Part shown: positions 15,914 to 26,249 of the stretch, one piece after another | Layout of the letters: every line of letters starts with the position of its first letter | How positions within the stretch are numbered: the first letter of the stretch is position 1 | Source of the DNA: Methanocella_A sp049676595 | GTDB lineage: Archaea; Halobacteriota; Methanocellia; Methanocellales; Methanocellaceae | NCBI RefSeq assembly: GCF_049676595.1 | Contig: NZ_CP187259.1 | Span: 2,976,001-3,040,000, forward strand | Reading direction: 5' to 3' | Length of the DNA stretch: 64,000 nucleotides | Notes under the pieces: generated by a model | The model's database searches: none | What the model was told of the DNA's origin: nothing | What the model saw: the letters and a program-made list of their open reading frames with translations, nothing else | Position numbers and translations under genes: made by a program

Positions 15914-17428
15914 TTATCTCCCCGCTGGCTTGATGCCGAGGATTTCAAGCGTCTTCTCGTCCAGGCCGAGGCCGCGGAGGCGTTCTCTGCTGCCCCTCAG
16001 GCTCTCGATGGAGTTCACGCCCAGCGCGCCGAGGACTTCCTGCGTCTCGTGGCTCCACGCTGTGACTAAGTTGGTGACCCGCTGGGCTCCCTCTTCAGGG
16101 TCCAGGCGAGCTGTCAGCTTCGGGTTCTGGGTCGCTATGCCCCACGAGCATTTATTAGTGTTGCACTTCTGGCATACTCTGCAGCCGAGAGCGACTAACG
16201 CCGAGGTGCTGACGACCACTGCGTCCGCGCCCAGCGCTATGGCCTTGATCATGTCGGCGCTCTGCCTGATGCCGCCGCCGCAGATGATGGAGGCGTGGTT
16301 GCGGATACCTTCCTGGCGGAGACGGTCGTCCACTGCCGCCAGAGCGAGCTCGATAGGTATGCCCACATTGTCTCTGACGACCTTCAGCGCAGCTCCGGTG
16401 CCGCCTCTGAAGCCGTCGATGGTCACGAAGTCGGCGCCCGCCCGGACGATACCGCTACAGATAGCCGCGATGTTGTGGACGGCTGCGACTTTGACACCGA
16501 CAGGCACCCTGTACCTCGAAGCTTCCTTGAGAGCGAAGATGAGCTGCCCGAGGTCCTCGATCGAGTAGATGTCGTGGTGCGGTGCGGGCGAGATCAGGTC
16601 TGCGCCCACCGGGACCATTCTGGTCTTCGAGATCACTTCGTTGACCTTCTCGCCGGGCAGGTGCCCGCCGATGCCGGGCTTGGCGCCCTGGCCGATCTTG
16701 ATCTCGATGGCAGCGCCGGCGTTCAGGTAATCGGCATGGACGCCGAACCGGCCGGAGGCCGTCTGGACGATGACGTTGTCCTTGTACTGGTAGAAGTCCT
16801 CGTGTAGGCCGCCTTCGCCCGTGTTCATGAGGATGCCGGTCCGCTGGGCCGCCATCATGAGCGACTTGTGGACGGGGTAGCTGACTGCGCCGAAGGACAT
16901 GCCGCCGAACACCAGCGGGAAGTCGAGCTTCAGGTTCGGTGCCAGCTTAGTCTTGAGCTTGAGCATGTCGTGGCCGTCGCCGTCGAACTCCAGCCTGTCC
17001 GGCTTTCTGCCGAGGTAGGTCCGCAGCTCCATCGGCTCCCTTAAGGGATCGATAGACGGGTTGGTGACCTGGCAGGCGTCGATGAGCATGTTGTCCCATA
17101 AGATGGGGTAGGGCAGGTCGCAGCCCATGGCCCCGAGCAGGATGCCGCCGGTTTCCGCCTGCTTGAGGATGTTTTTCCTGTGGGTGGGCGAGAAGTTGGC
17201 GTTGTACTTGTACGCCAGGGTGTTGTCCTCGATGCGGATGGCATGCTTGGGGCACATGGTGGCGCAGCGGTGGCAGGCCACGCACTTCGCGTCGTCCGCT
17301 ATGATCTCGTTGTATTCCTTGCTGTAGGTCAGCGCTTCGAAGCCGCACTCGTTGACGCAGCGCTTGCACCGGACACATTTCCGGTCGTTGATGTTGACGG
17401 TGAACTCGGGAGGTACCTGGGTAGCCAT
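15914..17428 (-). CDS. Glutamate synthase, FMN/Fe-S synthase subunit with ferredoxin domain
   Basis: 504 residues. An N-terminal 2x[4Fe-4S] ferredoxin domain (CVRCKRCVNEC and CVACHRCATMC, residues about 18-65) is fused to the TIM-barrel FMN synthase domain. The barrel has GGMSFGAVSY, GEGG, KIGQGAKPGIGGHLPGEK, SPAPHHDIYSIEDL and the FMN-phosphate region ICGGGIRQSADMIKAIALGAD. A CRVCQKCNTNKC cluster motif follows. It converts 2-oxoglutarate plus ammonia-derived nitrogen to glutamate using electrons that enter through the fused ferredoxin domain. No NADPH-oxidising beta subunit lies nearby, so reduced ferredoxin is the likely donor. It shares one base with the upstream stop (TAATG). Confidence 0.93.
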   Translation of the reverse strand: MATQVPPEFTVNINDRKCVRCKRCVNECGFEALTYSKEYNEIIADDAKCVACHRCATMCPKHAIRIEDNTLAYKYNANFSPTHRKNILKQAETGGILLGAMGCDLPYPILWDNMLIDACQVTNPSIDPLREPMELRTYLGRKPDRLEFDGDGHDMLKLKTKLAPNLKLDFPLVFGGMSFGAVSYPVHKSLMMAAQRTGILMNTGEGGLHEDFYQYKDNVIVQTASGRFGVHADYLNAGAAIEIKIGQGAKPGIGGHLPGEKVNEVISKTRMVPVGADLISPAPHHDIYSIEDLGQLIFALKEASRYRVPVGVKVAAVHNIAAICSGIVRAGADFVTIDGFRGGTGAALKVVRDNVGIPIELALAAVDDRLRQEGIRNHASIICGGGIRQSADMIKAIALGADAVVVSTSALVALGCRVCQKCNTNKCSWGIATQNPKLTARLDPEEGAQRVTNLVTAWSHETQEVLGALGVNSIESLRGSRERLRGLGLDEKTLEILGIKPAGR

Positions 17429-18519
17429 TATACCTCATCCTCCAGTAAACCGATGACAGGCGTGCCTGCCTTCGGTGCCCATACCTTGTCCGGGTTGGGC
17501 TCGATGATCCTGATGCCGGCCTCTTCCGAGGACATGTACAGGAAGTCGTCCTTCTCTGCCGCGATCATGGGCCTGAGCTTGATGCGGTCGTTGAGGCCGA
17601 TCACTCCGCCCCTGAACCCGACCATGATGGAGAACGGGCCGTTCATGAGCGCTCCGCCGTAGACCATGCGCAAGGCCGTACACGCCTGCCTTTCTGCCTC
17701 GGGCATGGCGTCGATGTCCTTCCAGAACGGCGGTGCCAGCGCGGCGGTCGCCACTCTGATCGGCAGCTTGTGCCTCCTTACTAATAAGTCGAATAGGTAT
17801 GCGATGACCTCGGTGTCGGTCATGAGCTCCATCTTGTAGCCGAACATTTCGAGGTAGCGCTTGTTGATGCCGTACGAGGAAATTTCGCCGTTGTGCACGA
17901 CCGACCAGTCGAGCAGCGCCATCGGGTGAGCTCCGCCCCACCAGCCCGGAGTGTTCGTCGGGAACCTGCCGTGGGCAGTCCAGAGGTAGGCGTTGTATTC
18001 TTCGAGCTTGTAGTAGTGAGCGATATCTTCAGGGTAGCCTACGCCTTTGAAGCCGCCCATGTTCTTGCCGCTGGAGGAAATGAAAGCGCCTGCGATGTTA
18101 GAGTTGATGTGCATGACCTGCCGGACGACGTGGTCTTCCTCTTCCGCCCCGTCGGGCAGCTTCTTATCGTCCACCCGGACGAAGTACCGCCAGAGCAGCG
18201 GAGCCTTGTGGATGTTTTCAGTCTTGCGAGTCGGGATCTTCTCGTCCTTCTCCACGACGAAGTGCTGGGCCAGGTAGCACTCCAGCTGCTCTTTGGATTC
18301 TTCGTCGTCGAGCATCACGTGGAACGCGTAGTAATCCTTGTACTTAGGGTAAATACCGTATGCTGCAAAGCCTCCGCCGAGACCGTTAGACCGGTCGTGC
18401 ATGAGGGCGATGGACTTGATGATCTTGTTGCCGTCGATGCGCTTGCCCTTCCTGTTGAAGATGCCGGAGATAGCGCAGCCCGAAGGTATGTGTCCGAGAT
18501 CACTTTCGCACTTTAACAT
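17428..18519 (-). CDS. Glutamate synthase, class II glutamine amidotransferase subunit
   Basis: 363 residues; first gene of the operon. It is an Ntn-type amidotransferase domain: the putative nucleophile Cys15 lies in GCAISGIFNRKG, which implies removal of a 14-residue leader. Also present are HGRFPTNTPGWWGGAHPMALLDWSVVHNGEIS (oxyanion and substrate residues) and DTEVIAYLFDLL. It releases ammonia from glutamine and channels it to the synthase subunit encoded next. The gene starts about 80 bases downstream of a clear TATA box. Expression is probably tied to nitrogen supply, but no recognisable NrpR-type operator was found. Confidence 0.92.
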   Translation of the reverse strand: MLKCESDLGHIPSGCAISGIFNRKGKRIDGNKIIKSIALMHDRSNGLGGGFAAYGIYPKYKDYYAFHVMLDDEESKEQLECYLAQHFVVEKDEKIPTRKTENIHKAPLLWRYFVRVDDKKLPDGAEEEDHVVRQVMHINSNIAGAFISSSGKNMGGFKGVGYPEDIAHYYKLEEYNAYLWTAHGRFPTNTPGWWGGAHPMALLDWSVVHNGEISSYGINKRYLEMFGYKMELMTDTEVIAYLFDLLVRRHKLPIRVATAALAPPFWKDIDAMPEAERQACTALRMVYGGALMNGPFSIMVGFRGGVIGLNDRIKLRPMIAAEKDDFLYMSSEEAGIRIIEPNPDKVWAPKAGTPVIGLLEDEV

Positions 18520-18599
18520 GGGTTATTGGCCCCCGGTGTATGATTGCCTGGCTGATGATGGTTCAGTTTCATACGGGTCTCAACTCGCTTCACCAATCT

Positions 18600-18609
18600 A
18601 GTATATAAA
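18600..18609 (-). promoter_or_regulatory. TATA box of the glutamate synthase operon
   Basis: On the minus strand TTTATATAC lies about 82 bases upstream of the first ATG, which predicts a 5' leader of about 55 bases. The rest of the 18520-18835 spacer shows only the gyrA terminator. Confidence 0.55.
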
Positions 18610-18803
18610 ACTCGTCGGTAGTAGGAATCCCTATGTCCGTTACGAGTATTTAAATGTTGCTAAATTATCAGGTACATTTTCAAGTAGCTGGCGCTTGAAG
18701 AGGAGGTACAACCGGACTGTAATAGATAGTCTCAGCCCGGGGGCGATATACTTTCTCTGACAGGAGATAGAAAAGGATGAGTCTTAGCATCAGATTACTT
18801 GAT

Positions 18804-18832
18804 AAAAAAGGGATCGCCACAGGGTGGCGATC
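18804..18832 (-). terminator. Terminator of the gyrBA operon
   Basis: On the minus strand, perfect 9-bp stem GATCGCCAC/GTGGCGATC with a 3-base loop is followed by CC and six T residues, just past the gyrA stop. Confidence 0.85.
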
Positions 18833-18835
18833 AAC

Positions 18836-21298
<2,463 letters not shown>

Positions 21299-21303
21299 TC
21301 AGA

Positions 21304-23211
21304 TCACACATCCAGGTTCTTGACGAACTTTGCGTTCTTCACGATGAAGTCTCTCCTCGGCTCGACTTTGTCGCCCATGAGGAGGGTGAAGGTATGGTCT
21401 GCCTCGATGACGTCTTCCAGCTTAACCTGGTACATCGTCCTCGTAGACGGGTCCATGGTCGTAGACCACAGCTGCTCGGGATTCATCTCACCGAGACCCT
21501 TGTAGCGCTGGATGCCAGTATTTGCCCGACCCATCGCCTCGAGAGCTGCATTCAGCTCCTTGTCGCTGTAGACGTACTTCTCGTCCTTGCCCTTCTTAAT
21601 CCGGTAAAGAGGCGGCTGGGCGATGTAGACGTAGCCTGCCTCGACCAGCTGCTGCATGTACCGGTAGAAGAACGTGAGGAGCAGCGTGCGGATGTGCGCG
21701 CCGTCCACGTCTGCATCGGTCATCAGGATAATCTTGTGGTAGCGAGCCTTGTCTATCACGAACTCCTCGCCCACACCGGTACCCAGCGCGGTGATTAGAG
21801 CCCTGATTTCAGCGCTCTCGAGGATCTTGTTGAGCCTCGCCTTCTCGACGTTCAGGATTTTACCTCTCAGCGGTAAGATAGCCTGGAACAACCTGTTCCT
21901 GCCCTGCTTTGCAGAGCCGCCTGCAGAGTCTCCTTCTACGATGTAGAGCTCGCACTTGCTCGCATCTTTCTCGGAGCAGTCGGCCAGCTTGCCCGGGAGG
22001 GTGCTGCCCTCTAAAGCAGACTTTCTGCGAGTCAGTTCCCTGGCCTTGCGGGCGGCTTCTCTGGCCTGGAAGGCCTGTACGGTCTTCTCGATGATCTTGC
22101 GGGCGTCTGCCGGGTTCTCTTCCAGGTAGTCGTTCAGCCCGTCGGCCACGAGGGTTTCGACGATGCCCTTGACGTCGCTGTTGCCCAGCTTGGTCTTTGT
22201 CTGGCCTTCGAACTGCGGGTTGGTCAGCTTGACGCTGATGATGGCAGTTAAGCCTTCCCGGATGTCTTCGCCGGAGAGCACCATGTCGCCCTTGAGCATG
22301 TTGTTCTTCTTGGCGTAGTCGTTGACCGTCCGGGTCAGCGCTGCCCGGAAGCCGCTCAGGTGGGTGCCGCCTTCGTGAGTATTGATGTTGTTGGCGAACG
22401 CCAGGATGACCTCGCTGTAGCCATCGTTGTACTGCATGGAAATTTCCACTTTCGTGGTGTCCTTTTCCCGCTCGAAGTAGATGGGCTTCGCGTGCAGCAC
22501 CGTCTTGTCCTGGTTAAGATATTCGATGAACTGGTTGATGCCGCCTTCGTAGTGGTATTCGGCGCTCTTCTGGGCGCCGACGTCGGATAAGGTGATCTTG
22601 ATGCCCTTGTTCAGGTAGGCGAGTTCCCTCAGCCGGTTTGCCAGTATGTCGAACTGGAATTCCAGAGTCTCAAAAATCGACTTGTCGGGCTTGAAGGTGG
22701 TCTTCGTACCGGTGTGCTCTGAATCGCCTATGACTTTGACTTCGCAGACAGGCTTGCCTTTCTCGTACCGCTGGAAGTAGACTTTGCCGTTGCGCCTTAC
22801 CTCCACTTCCACGTACTCCGAAAGCGCGTTCACTACGGAAACGCCCACGCCGTGCAGACCGCCGGACACCTTGTAGGTCCGGTTATCGAACTTGCCGCCC
22901 GCGTGGAGGATGGTCATGACGATCTCGAGGGCTGGTTTCTTGTACTTCTCGTGCATTTCGACGGGGATACCCCTGCCGTTGTCTATTACGGTGACGCTGC
23001 CGTTAGGGTTGATGGTAACGTCGATGGTATCGCAATATCCGGCCAGCGCCTCGTCGATGCTGTTGTCGACGACTTCGTAGACCAGATGATGGAGGCCTCG
23101 GTAGTCAGTAGAGCCTATGTACATGCTGGGCCTTTTTCTGACCGCCTCCAGACCTTCTAAAACCTGGATGCTCGAAGCATCGTAAGTTTGTGCCGGGACT
23201 TCGTTTGACAT
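21304..23211 (-). CDS. gyrB: DNA gyrase subunit B
   Basis: 635 residues, the short GyrB form without the ~165-residue insert of proteobacterial enzymes. It has the GHKL ATPase domain (YEVVDNSIDEALAG, DNGRGIPV, GGLHGVGVSVVNALS), the transducer domain with the QTK-loop (EGQTKTKLGN), and the TOPRIM domain (EGDSAGGSAKQGR, then DADVDGAHIRTLLLTFFYR). It hydrolyses ATP to drive strand passage with GyrA. It is the first gene of a gyrB-gyrA operon. Its upstream region has a TATA element and a 17-base palindrome close to the predicted start of transcription. Confidence 0.97.
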   Translation of the reverse strand: MSNEVPAQTYDASSIQVLEGLEAVRKRPSMYIGSTDYRGLHHLVYEVVDNSIDEALAGYCDTIDVTINPNGSVTVIDNGRGIPVEMHEKYKKPALEIVMTILHAGGKFDNRTYKVSGGLHGVGVSVVNALSEYVEVEVRRNGKVYFQRYEKGKPVCEVKVIGDSEHTGTKTTFKPDKSIFETLEFQFDILANRLRELAYLNKGIKITLSDVGAQKSAEYHYEGGINQFIEYLNQDKTVLHAKPIYFEREKDTTKVEISMQYNDGYSEVILAFANNINTHEGGTHLSGFRAALTRTVNDYAKKNNMLKGDMVLSGEDIREGLTAIISVKLTNPQFEGQTKTKLGNSDVKGIVETLVADGLNDYLEENPADARKIIEKTVQAFQAREAARKARELTRRKSALEGSTLPGKLADCSEKDASKCELYIVEGDSAGGSAKQGRNRLFQAILPLRGKILNVEKARLNKILESAEIRALITALGTGVGEEFVIDKARYHKIILMTDADVDGAHIRTLLLTFFYRYMQQLVEAGYVYIAQPPLYRIKKGKDEKYVYSDKELNAALEAMGRANTGIQRYKGLGEMNPEQLWSTTMDPSTRTMYQVKLEDVIEADHTFTLLMGDKVEPRRDFIVKNAKFVKNLDV

Positions 23212-23272
23212 TGTCAGCTATTCCTCACGTTAGTTTTTGGAAAAAGTTTTTATGAGTGCATTAGTGATTTTC

Positions 23273-23289
23273 GGGTCTGAATCAGACCC
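23273..23289. promoter_or_regulatory. Perfect palindrome in the gyrB leader/start region
   Basis: GGGTCTGA-A-TCAGACCC, 62 bases upstream of the gyrB ATG. A minus-strand TATA-like CTTATATTA (about 23298-23306) would place transcription start near this palindrome. It could be an operator or a hairpin at the very 5' end of the mRNA. Confidence 0.45.
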
Positions 23290-23417
23290 TGAAATGAACT
23301 AATATAAGCTCATTTTATACGGACTTCTAACTCTCCAACTATACTCCCACATCACATATATATTTATTCGTCCCCGGAGCTCCAAAATCGGCCGCCATAA
23401 GCTTTTTCGAAAATTAT

Positions 23418-23431
23418 TCGACAATTGTCGA
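23418..23431. promoter_or_regulatory. 14-bp palindrome between gyrB and the SAP-domain gene
   Basis: TCGACAATTGTCGA, perfect over 14 bases, in the AT-rich 460-bp divergent spacer. The rest of the spacer shows TATA-like runs (for example CATATATATTTATT at 23355-23368) but no gene. Confidence 0.3.
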
Positions 23432-23673
23432 CAGGAGTGCTGAAAAATCACTGACATGGCATATATGTGCGTCATATAAACGTTATCCACGCATACGTGC
23501 AACAAAGTAGGGGATTTTTTCGACTACCACGCTGAAAGTAAACCGCCGGAGTAGATGAACTGCCACACGCTTATGTTAGCAGGGGATTACCAGCCCAACG
23601 ATCGCCCGTAAGGGATACTTTCGGCCGGCAGTACGATAACTTTTATCTTCCGGCAACATATTCAGACAGACTG

Positions 23674-24252
23674 ATGCAAGATTCCAGGCCGGCACTTCAG
23701 GAAGGGCTTAGTGTCGAAGACTTCAGGCGCTTTTACTGGCGAAAAGACGAGCTGGGGCCATTCTGCAGGCAAAAAGGCATCAGCCTTACCGGCCCCAAGG
23801 CAGACGTCGTGAGCCGGGTTGAAAAGTACCTGGAGACCGGCGTAGTGGAGAAGCGGAAGCCGGTTAAGCGGGTCAGCCGATCCGGTGCCCGGAGCAGAAA
23901 CGAAGGGCTTCAGCCGTTGAGCCTGGATACCCCGATCCCGCCGAATTACACCAGCAGCCAGGAGGCCCGGGCGTTTTTCGAGTCGGTTATCGGCCCCCAG
24001 TTCCACTTCACCATCCGCTTCATGAAGTTCTGCAGAGAAAATCCCGGTAAGACTTATCGTGACGCGGTCCACGAGTGGTACGCCGAGCGGGAGGAGAAGA
24101 AAAGAGGTAAGGGCGAAATGCGGATCTCTCTGGCCTGCGAGTACAACCGGTTCGTGCGGGAATACCTGGCGGCAAACGATGGAAAAACGCTTAAGGATGC
24201 CGCAGATGCGTGGAACATCCATAAGACAATGCCGAGGGACGGGAGACTATGA
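23674..24252 (+). CDS. SAP-domain protein
   Basis: 192 residues. A SAP-type helix-extended-helix module lies near the N-terminus (SVEDFRRFYWRKDELGPFCRQKGIS, then LTGPKADVVSRVEKYLETG, about 10-60), which usually binds AT-rich DNA or RNA. A basic linker (EKRKPVKRVSRSGARSR) and a C-terminal domain of ~100 residues (FHFTIRFMKFCRENPGKTYRDAVHEWY) follow. The whole layout matches SAP/DUF6434-like proteins found in methanogens and bacteria. A TATA-like AACTTTTATC about 30 bases upstream suggests a nearly leaderless message. The stop overlaps the next start (ATGA), so this protein and the S4-methyltransferase are translated together. Confidence 0.65.
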   Translation: MQDSRPALQEGLSVEDFRRFYWRKDELGPFCRQKGISLTGPKADVVSRVEKYLETGVVEKRKPVKRVSRSGARSRNEGLQPLSLDTPIPPNYTSSQEARAFFESVIGPQFHFTIRFMKFCRENPGKTYRDAVHEWYAEREEKKRGKGEMRISLACEYNRFVREYLAANDGKTLKDAADAWNIHKTMPRDGRL

Positions 24253-24905
24253 GGCTGGACGAATATCTCGTTGAAGAAGGCTTGATCGCATCCCGCAGCC
24301 GGGCGAAGCGATACATTCACAGGGGCCTGGTGAAGATGAACAGCGAGGTAGTCACCAAGCCGTCGAAGCAGGTGAAGCCCGGCGCCGTGATCGAGATAGC
24401 CGAAGAGGACCGGCCGGAAGGGTACTTCAAGCTAAAAGGCATCCAGGAGCAGTCGGACATACTACATCCGGGTGACCGGGTTCTCGACATCGGCTCCAGC
24501 GCAGGCGGCTTTCTGATGTACGCCTCGGGTTTTGCAGGCGAGATATTAGGTATAGAGTTCAGCGAGGAGTTCAGGGAGCCGCTGGAGGCAGTCGTGGAAG
24601 AGTACCCGAACGTGCAAGTGATCTTCGGGGATGCCTTCACCATCGATCTTTCTCAACTCGGAGAGTTCGACGTAATCCTGAATGATATGACGGTGGAACC
24701 GGCGATGTCTATTGAGATCATGGCCCGCTTCCTGCCTTTGCTCCACAGGGGAGGCAGGGTCTTGCAGGTGCTGAAGCTCGATAAGATCAGCGACATCGAG
24801 CCGTTTTTAACGCTGGTGGAGAGTAGAGGGCTGGACGTCGTCAGGGTGATCAGGCCCGAAAAGCGCGAGGCTTATGTCATTGCCGCATCGCGCCGGGGAG
24901 AGTGA
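24249..24905 (+). CDS. S4-domain FtsJ-like rRNA methyltransferase
   Basis: 218 residues. The N-terminal 60 form an S4 RNA-binding domain (MRLDEYLVEEGLIASRSRAK, VKMNSEVVTKPSKQV). A Rossmann methyltransferase domain follows with motif I VLDIGSSAGGFLMYA, an acidic residue in LGIEFS, and a later LNDM region where FtsJ enzymes have DLSF/DxxP. The layout is that of TlyA-type 2'-O-ribose methyltransferases, although the catalytic K-D-K-E set is only partly evident: K in VLQVLKLDK and a final E in KREAYV. The start codon overlaps the SAP gene stop by four bases. The likely substrate is rRNA. Confidence 0.75.
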   Translation: MRLDEYLVEEGLIASRSRAKRYIHRGLVKMNSEVVTKPSKQVKPGAVIEIAEEDRPEGYFKLKGIQEQSDILHPGDRVLDIGSSAGGFLMYASGFAGEILGIEFSEEFREPLEAVVEEYPNVQVIFGDAFTIDLSQLGEFDVILNDMTVEPAMSIEIMARFLPLLHRGGRVLQVLKLDKISDIEPFLTLVESRGLDVVRVIRPEKREAYVIAASRRGE

Positions 24906-25028
24906 GGGACTCCGCAGGGTAAGTTCCAAAAGAGAGAATATTTCGCTATTACCCGGCAGCAGGATTTCAGCTATAGCGGCCGATTCAGCATACATCTGAT
25001 CGCGGACCTATATCACAAGGTCAGAGGT

Positions 25029-26225
25029 ATGAGACGAATGGCTCCCCTGCCAGCCTTTCATGTCATGGCCAAGCCGACCGGTGCCCGGTGCAACCTGAGC
25101 TGTGACTACTGCTTTTTCCTGAAGAAGGACCAACTATACCCCGGCAGTAACTTCCGGATGTCCGACGAGGTGCTGGAGGCTTACATCCGCCAGACCATCG
25201 AGGCACACCGGGTGCCGCAGGTGACCATCGCCTGGCAGGGCGGCGAGCCGACGCTCATGGGGCTGGACTTCTTCCGCAGGGCCGTAGACTTGGAAAAGAA
25301 ATATGCCCGGTCTGGCATGCGCATCGAGAATACCCTGCAGACGAACGGCGTCCTGCTAGACGCCAGATGGTGCCGGTTTCTGCGCGAAAACAAGTTTTTG
25401 GTCGGGCTTAGCGTGGACGGTCCCCGGCACCTGCATGACGTCTACCGACACGATAAAGCCGGAGGAACAGTCTTCGACAGAGTAGTGCGCGCTGCGAAGC
25501 TCATGCAGAAGCACCGGGTTGAGTTCAACATTCTGTGCACGGTGAACTCGGCGAACAGCCGGCACCCGCTGGAAGTTTACCGCTTTTTCCGGGACGAGCT
25601 GAAGACGCCTTTCCTGCAGTTCATCCCGATCGTGGAGGTCGATGCTTCCAGCGGCCAGGTAACGAACCGCTCTGTTCTGCCAGAGCAGTATGGCCGTTTC
25701 CTGATCGAGATCTTCGACGAATGGGTCAGCAGGGACGTGGGGAAGATGTTTGTCCTCTTCTTCGACGGAGTGTTGATGTCCTACCTGCGAGGCTCGTCGT
25801 CCCTGTGCGTCCTGCGCCCGAGATGCGGCGACGGCGTAGCCCTCGAGCACAACGGCGACGTCTACTCGTGCGACCACTTCGTGGAGCCGGCACATCTGCT
25901 GGGAAACATCATGGAGGCGCCGCTGGCCGACCTGGTGGGATCGGATAAGCAGCAGCGCTTTGGGCAGGCCAAGTCGGACACGCTGCCACAATACTGTAAG
26001 CAGTGTCGGTACCTTTTCACCTGCCACGGCGAGTGCCCTAAAAACCGGGTATCGCTGACGCCATCAGGCGAGCCCGGCCTCAACTGGCTCTGCCCGGGGC
26101 TGAAAGCCTTTTACCGGCACACCGAGCGGCCAATGCAGATCATGGCAGAGCTGCTACATCGGGGGCGGCCTGCCGGGGATATCATGAAAATCTTGCCCCG
26201 GAATCAAGAAGTCAGCACTCATTAA
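25029..26225 (+). CDS. Anaerobic sulfatase-maturating enzyme (radical SAM, SPASM)
   Basis: 398 residues. The radical-SAM motif CNLSCDYC (Cys21, 25, 28) follows MAKPTGAR. The GGEPT motif appears as WQGGEPTLMG. The C-terminal SPASM domain carries the Cys set CGDGVALEHNGDVYSCDHFV, then CKQCRYLFTCHGECPKNR, which binds two extra [4Fe-4S] clusters. In this family the enzyme oxidises the active-site Cys or Ser of a sulfatase to formylglycine without oxygen. Its partner follows 24 bases downstream and has a Cys-type site. An alternative ATG at 25038 is possible. Confidence 0.92.
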   Translation: MRRMAPLPAFHVMAKPTGARCNLSCDYCFFLKKDQLYPGSNFRMSDEVLEAYIRQTIEAHRVPQVTIAWQGGEPTLMGLDFFRRAVDLEKKYARSGMRIENTLQTNGVLLDARWCRFLRENKFLVGLSVDGPRHLHDVYRHDKAGGTVFDRVVRAAKLMQKHRVEFNILCTVNSANSRHPLEVYRFFRDELKTPFLQFIPIVEVDASSGQVTNRSVLPEQYGRFLIEIFDEWVSRDVGKMFVLFFDGVLMSYLRGSSSLCVLRPRCGDGVALEHNGDVYSCDHFVEPAHLLGNIMEAPLADLVGSDKQQRFGQAKSDTLPQYCKQCRYLFTCHGECPKNRVSLTPSGEPGLNWLCPGLKAFYRHTERPMQIMAELLHRGRPAGDIMKILPRNQEVSTH

Positions 26226-26249
26226 TCTCTGCAGTAGGGGAGATTGAGA

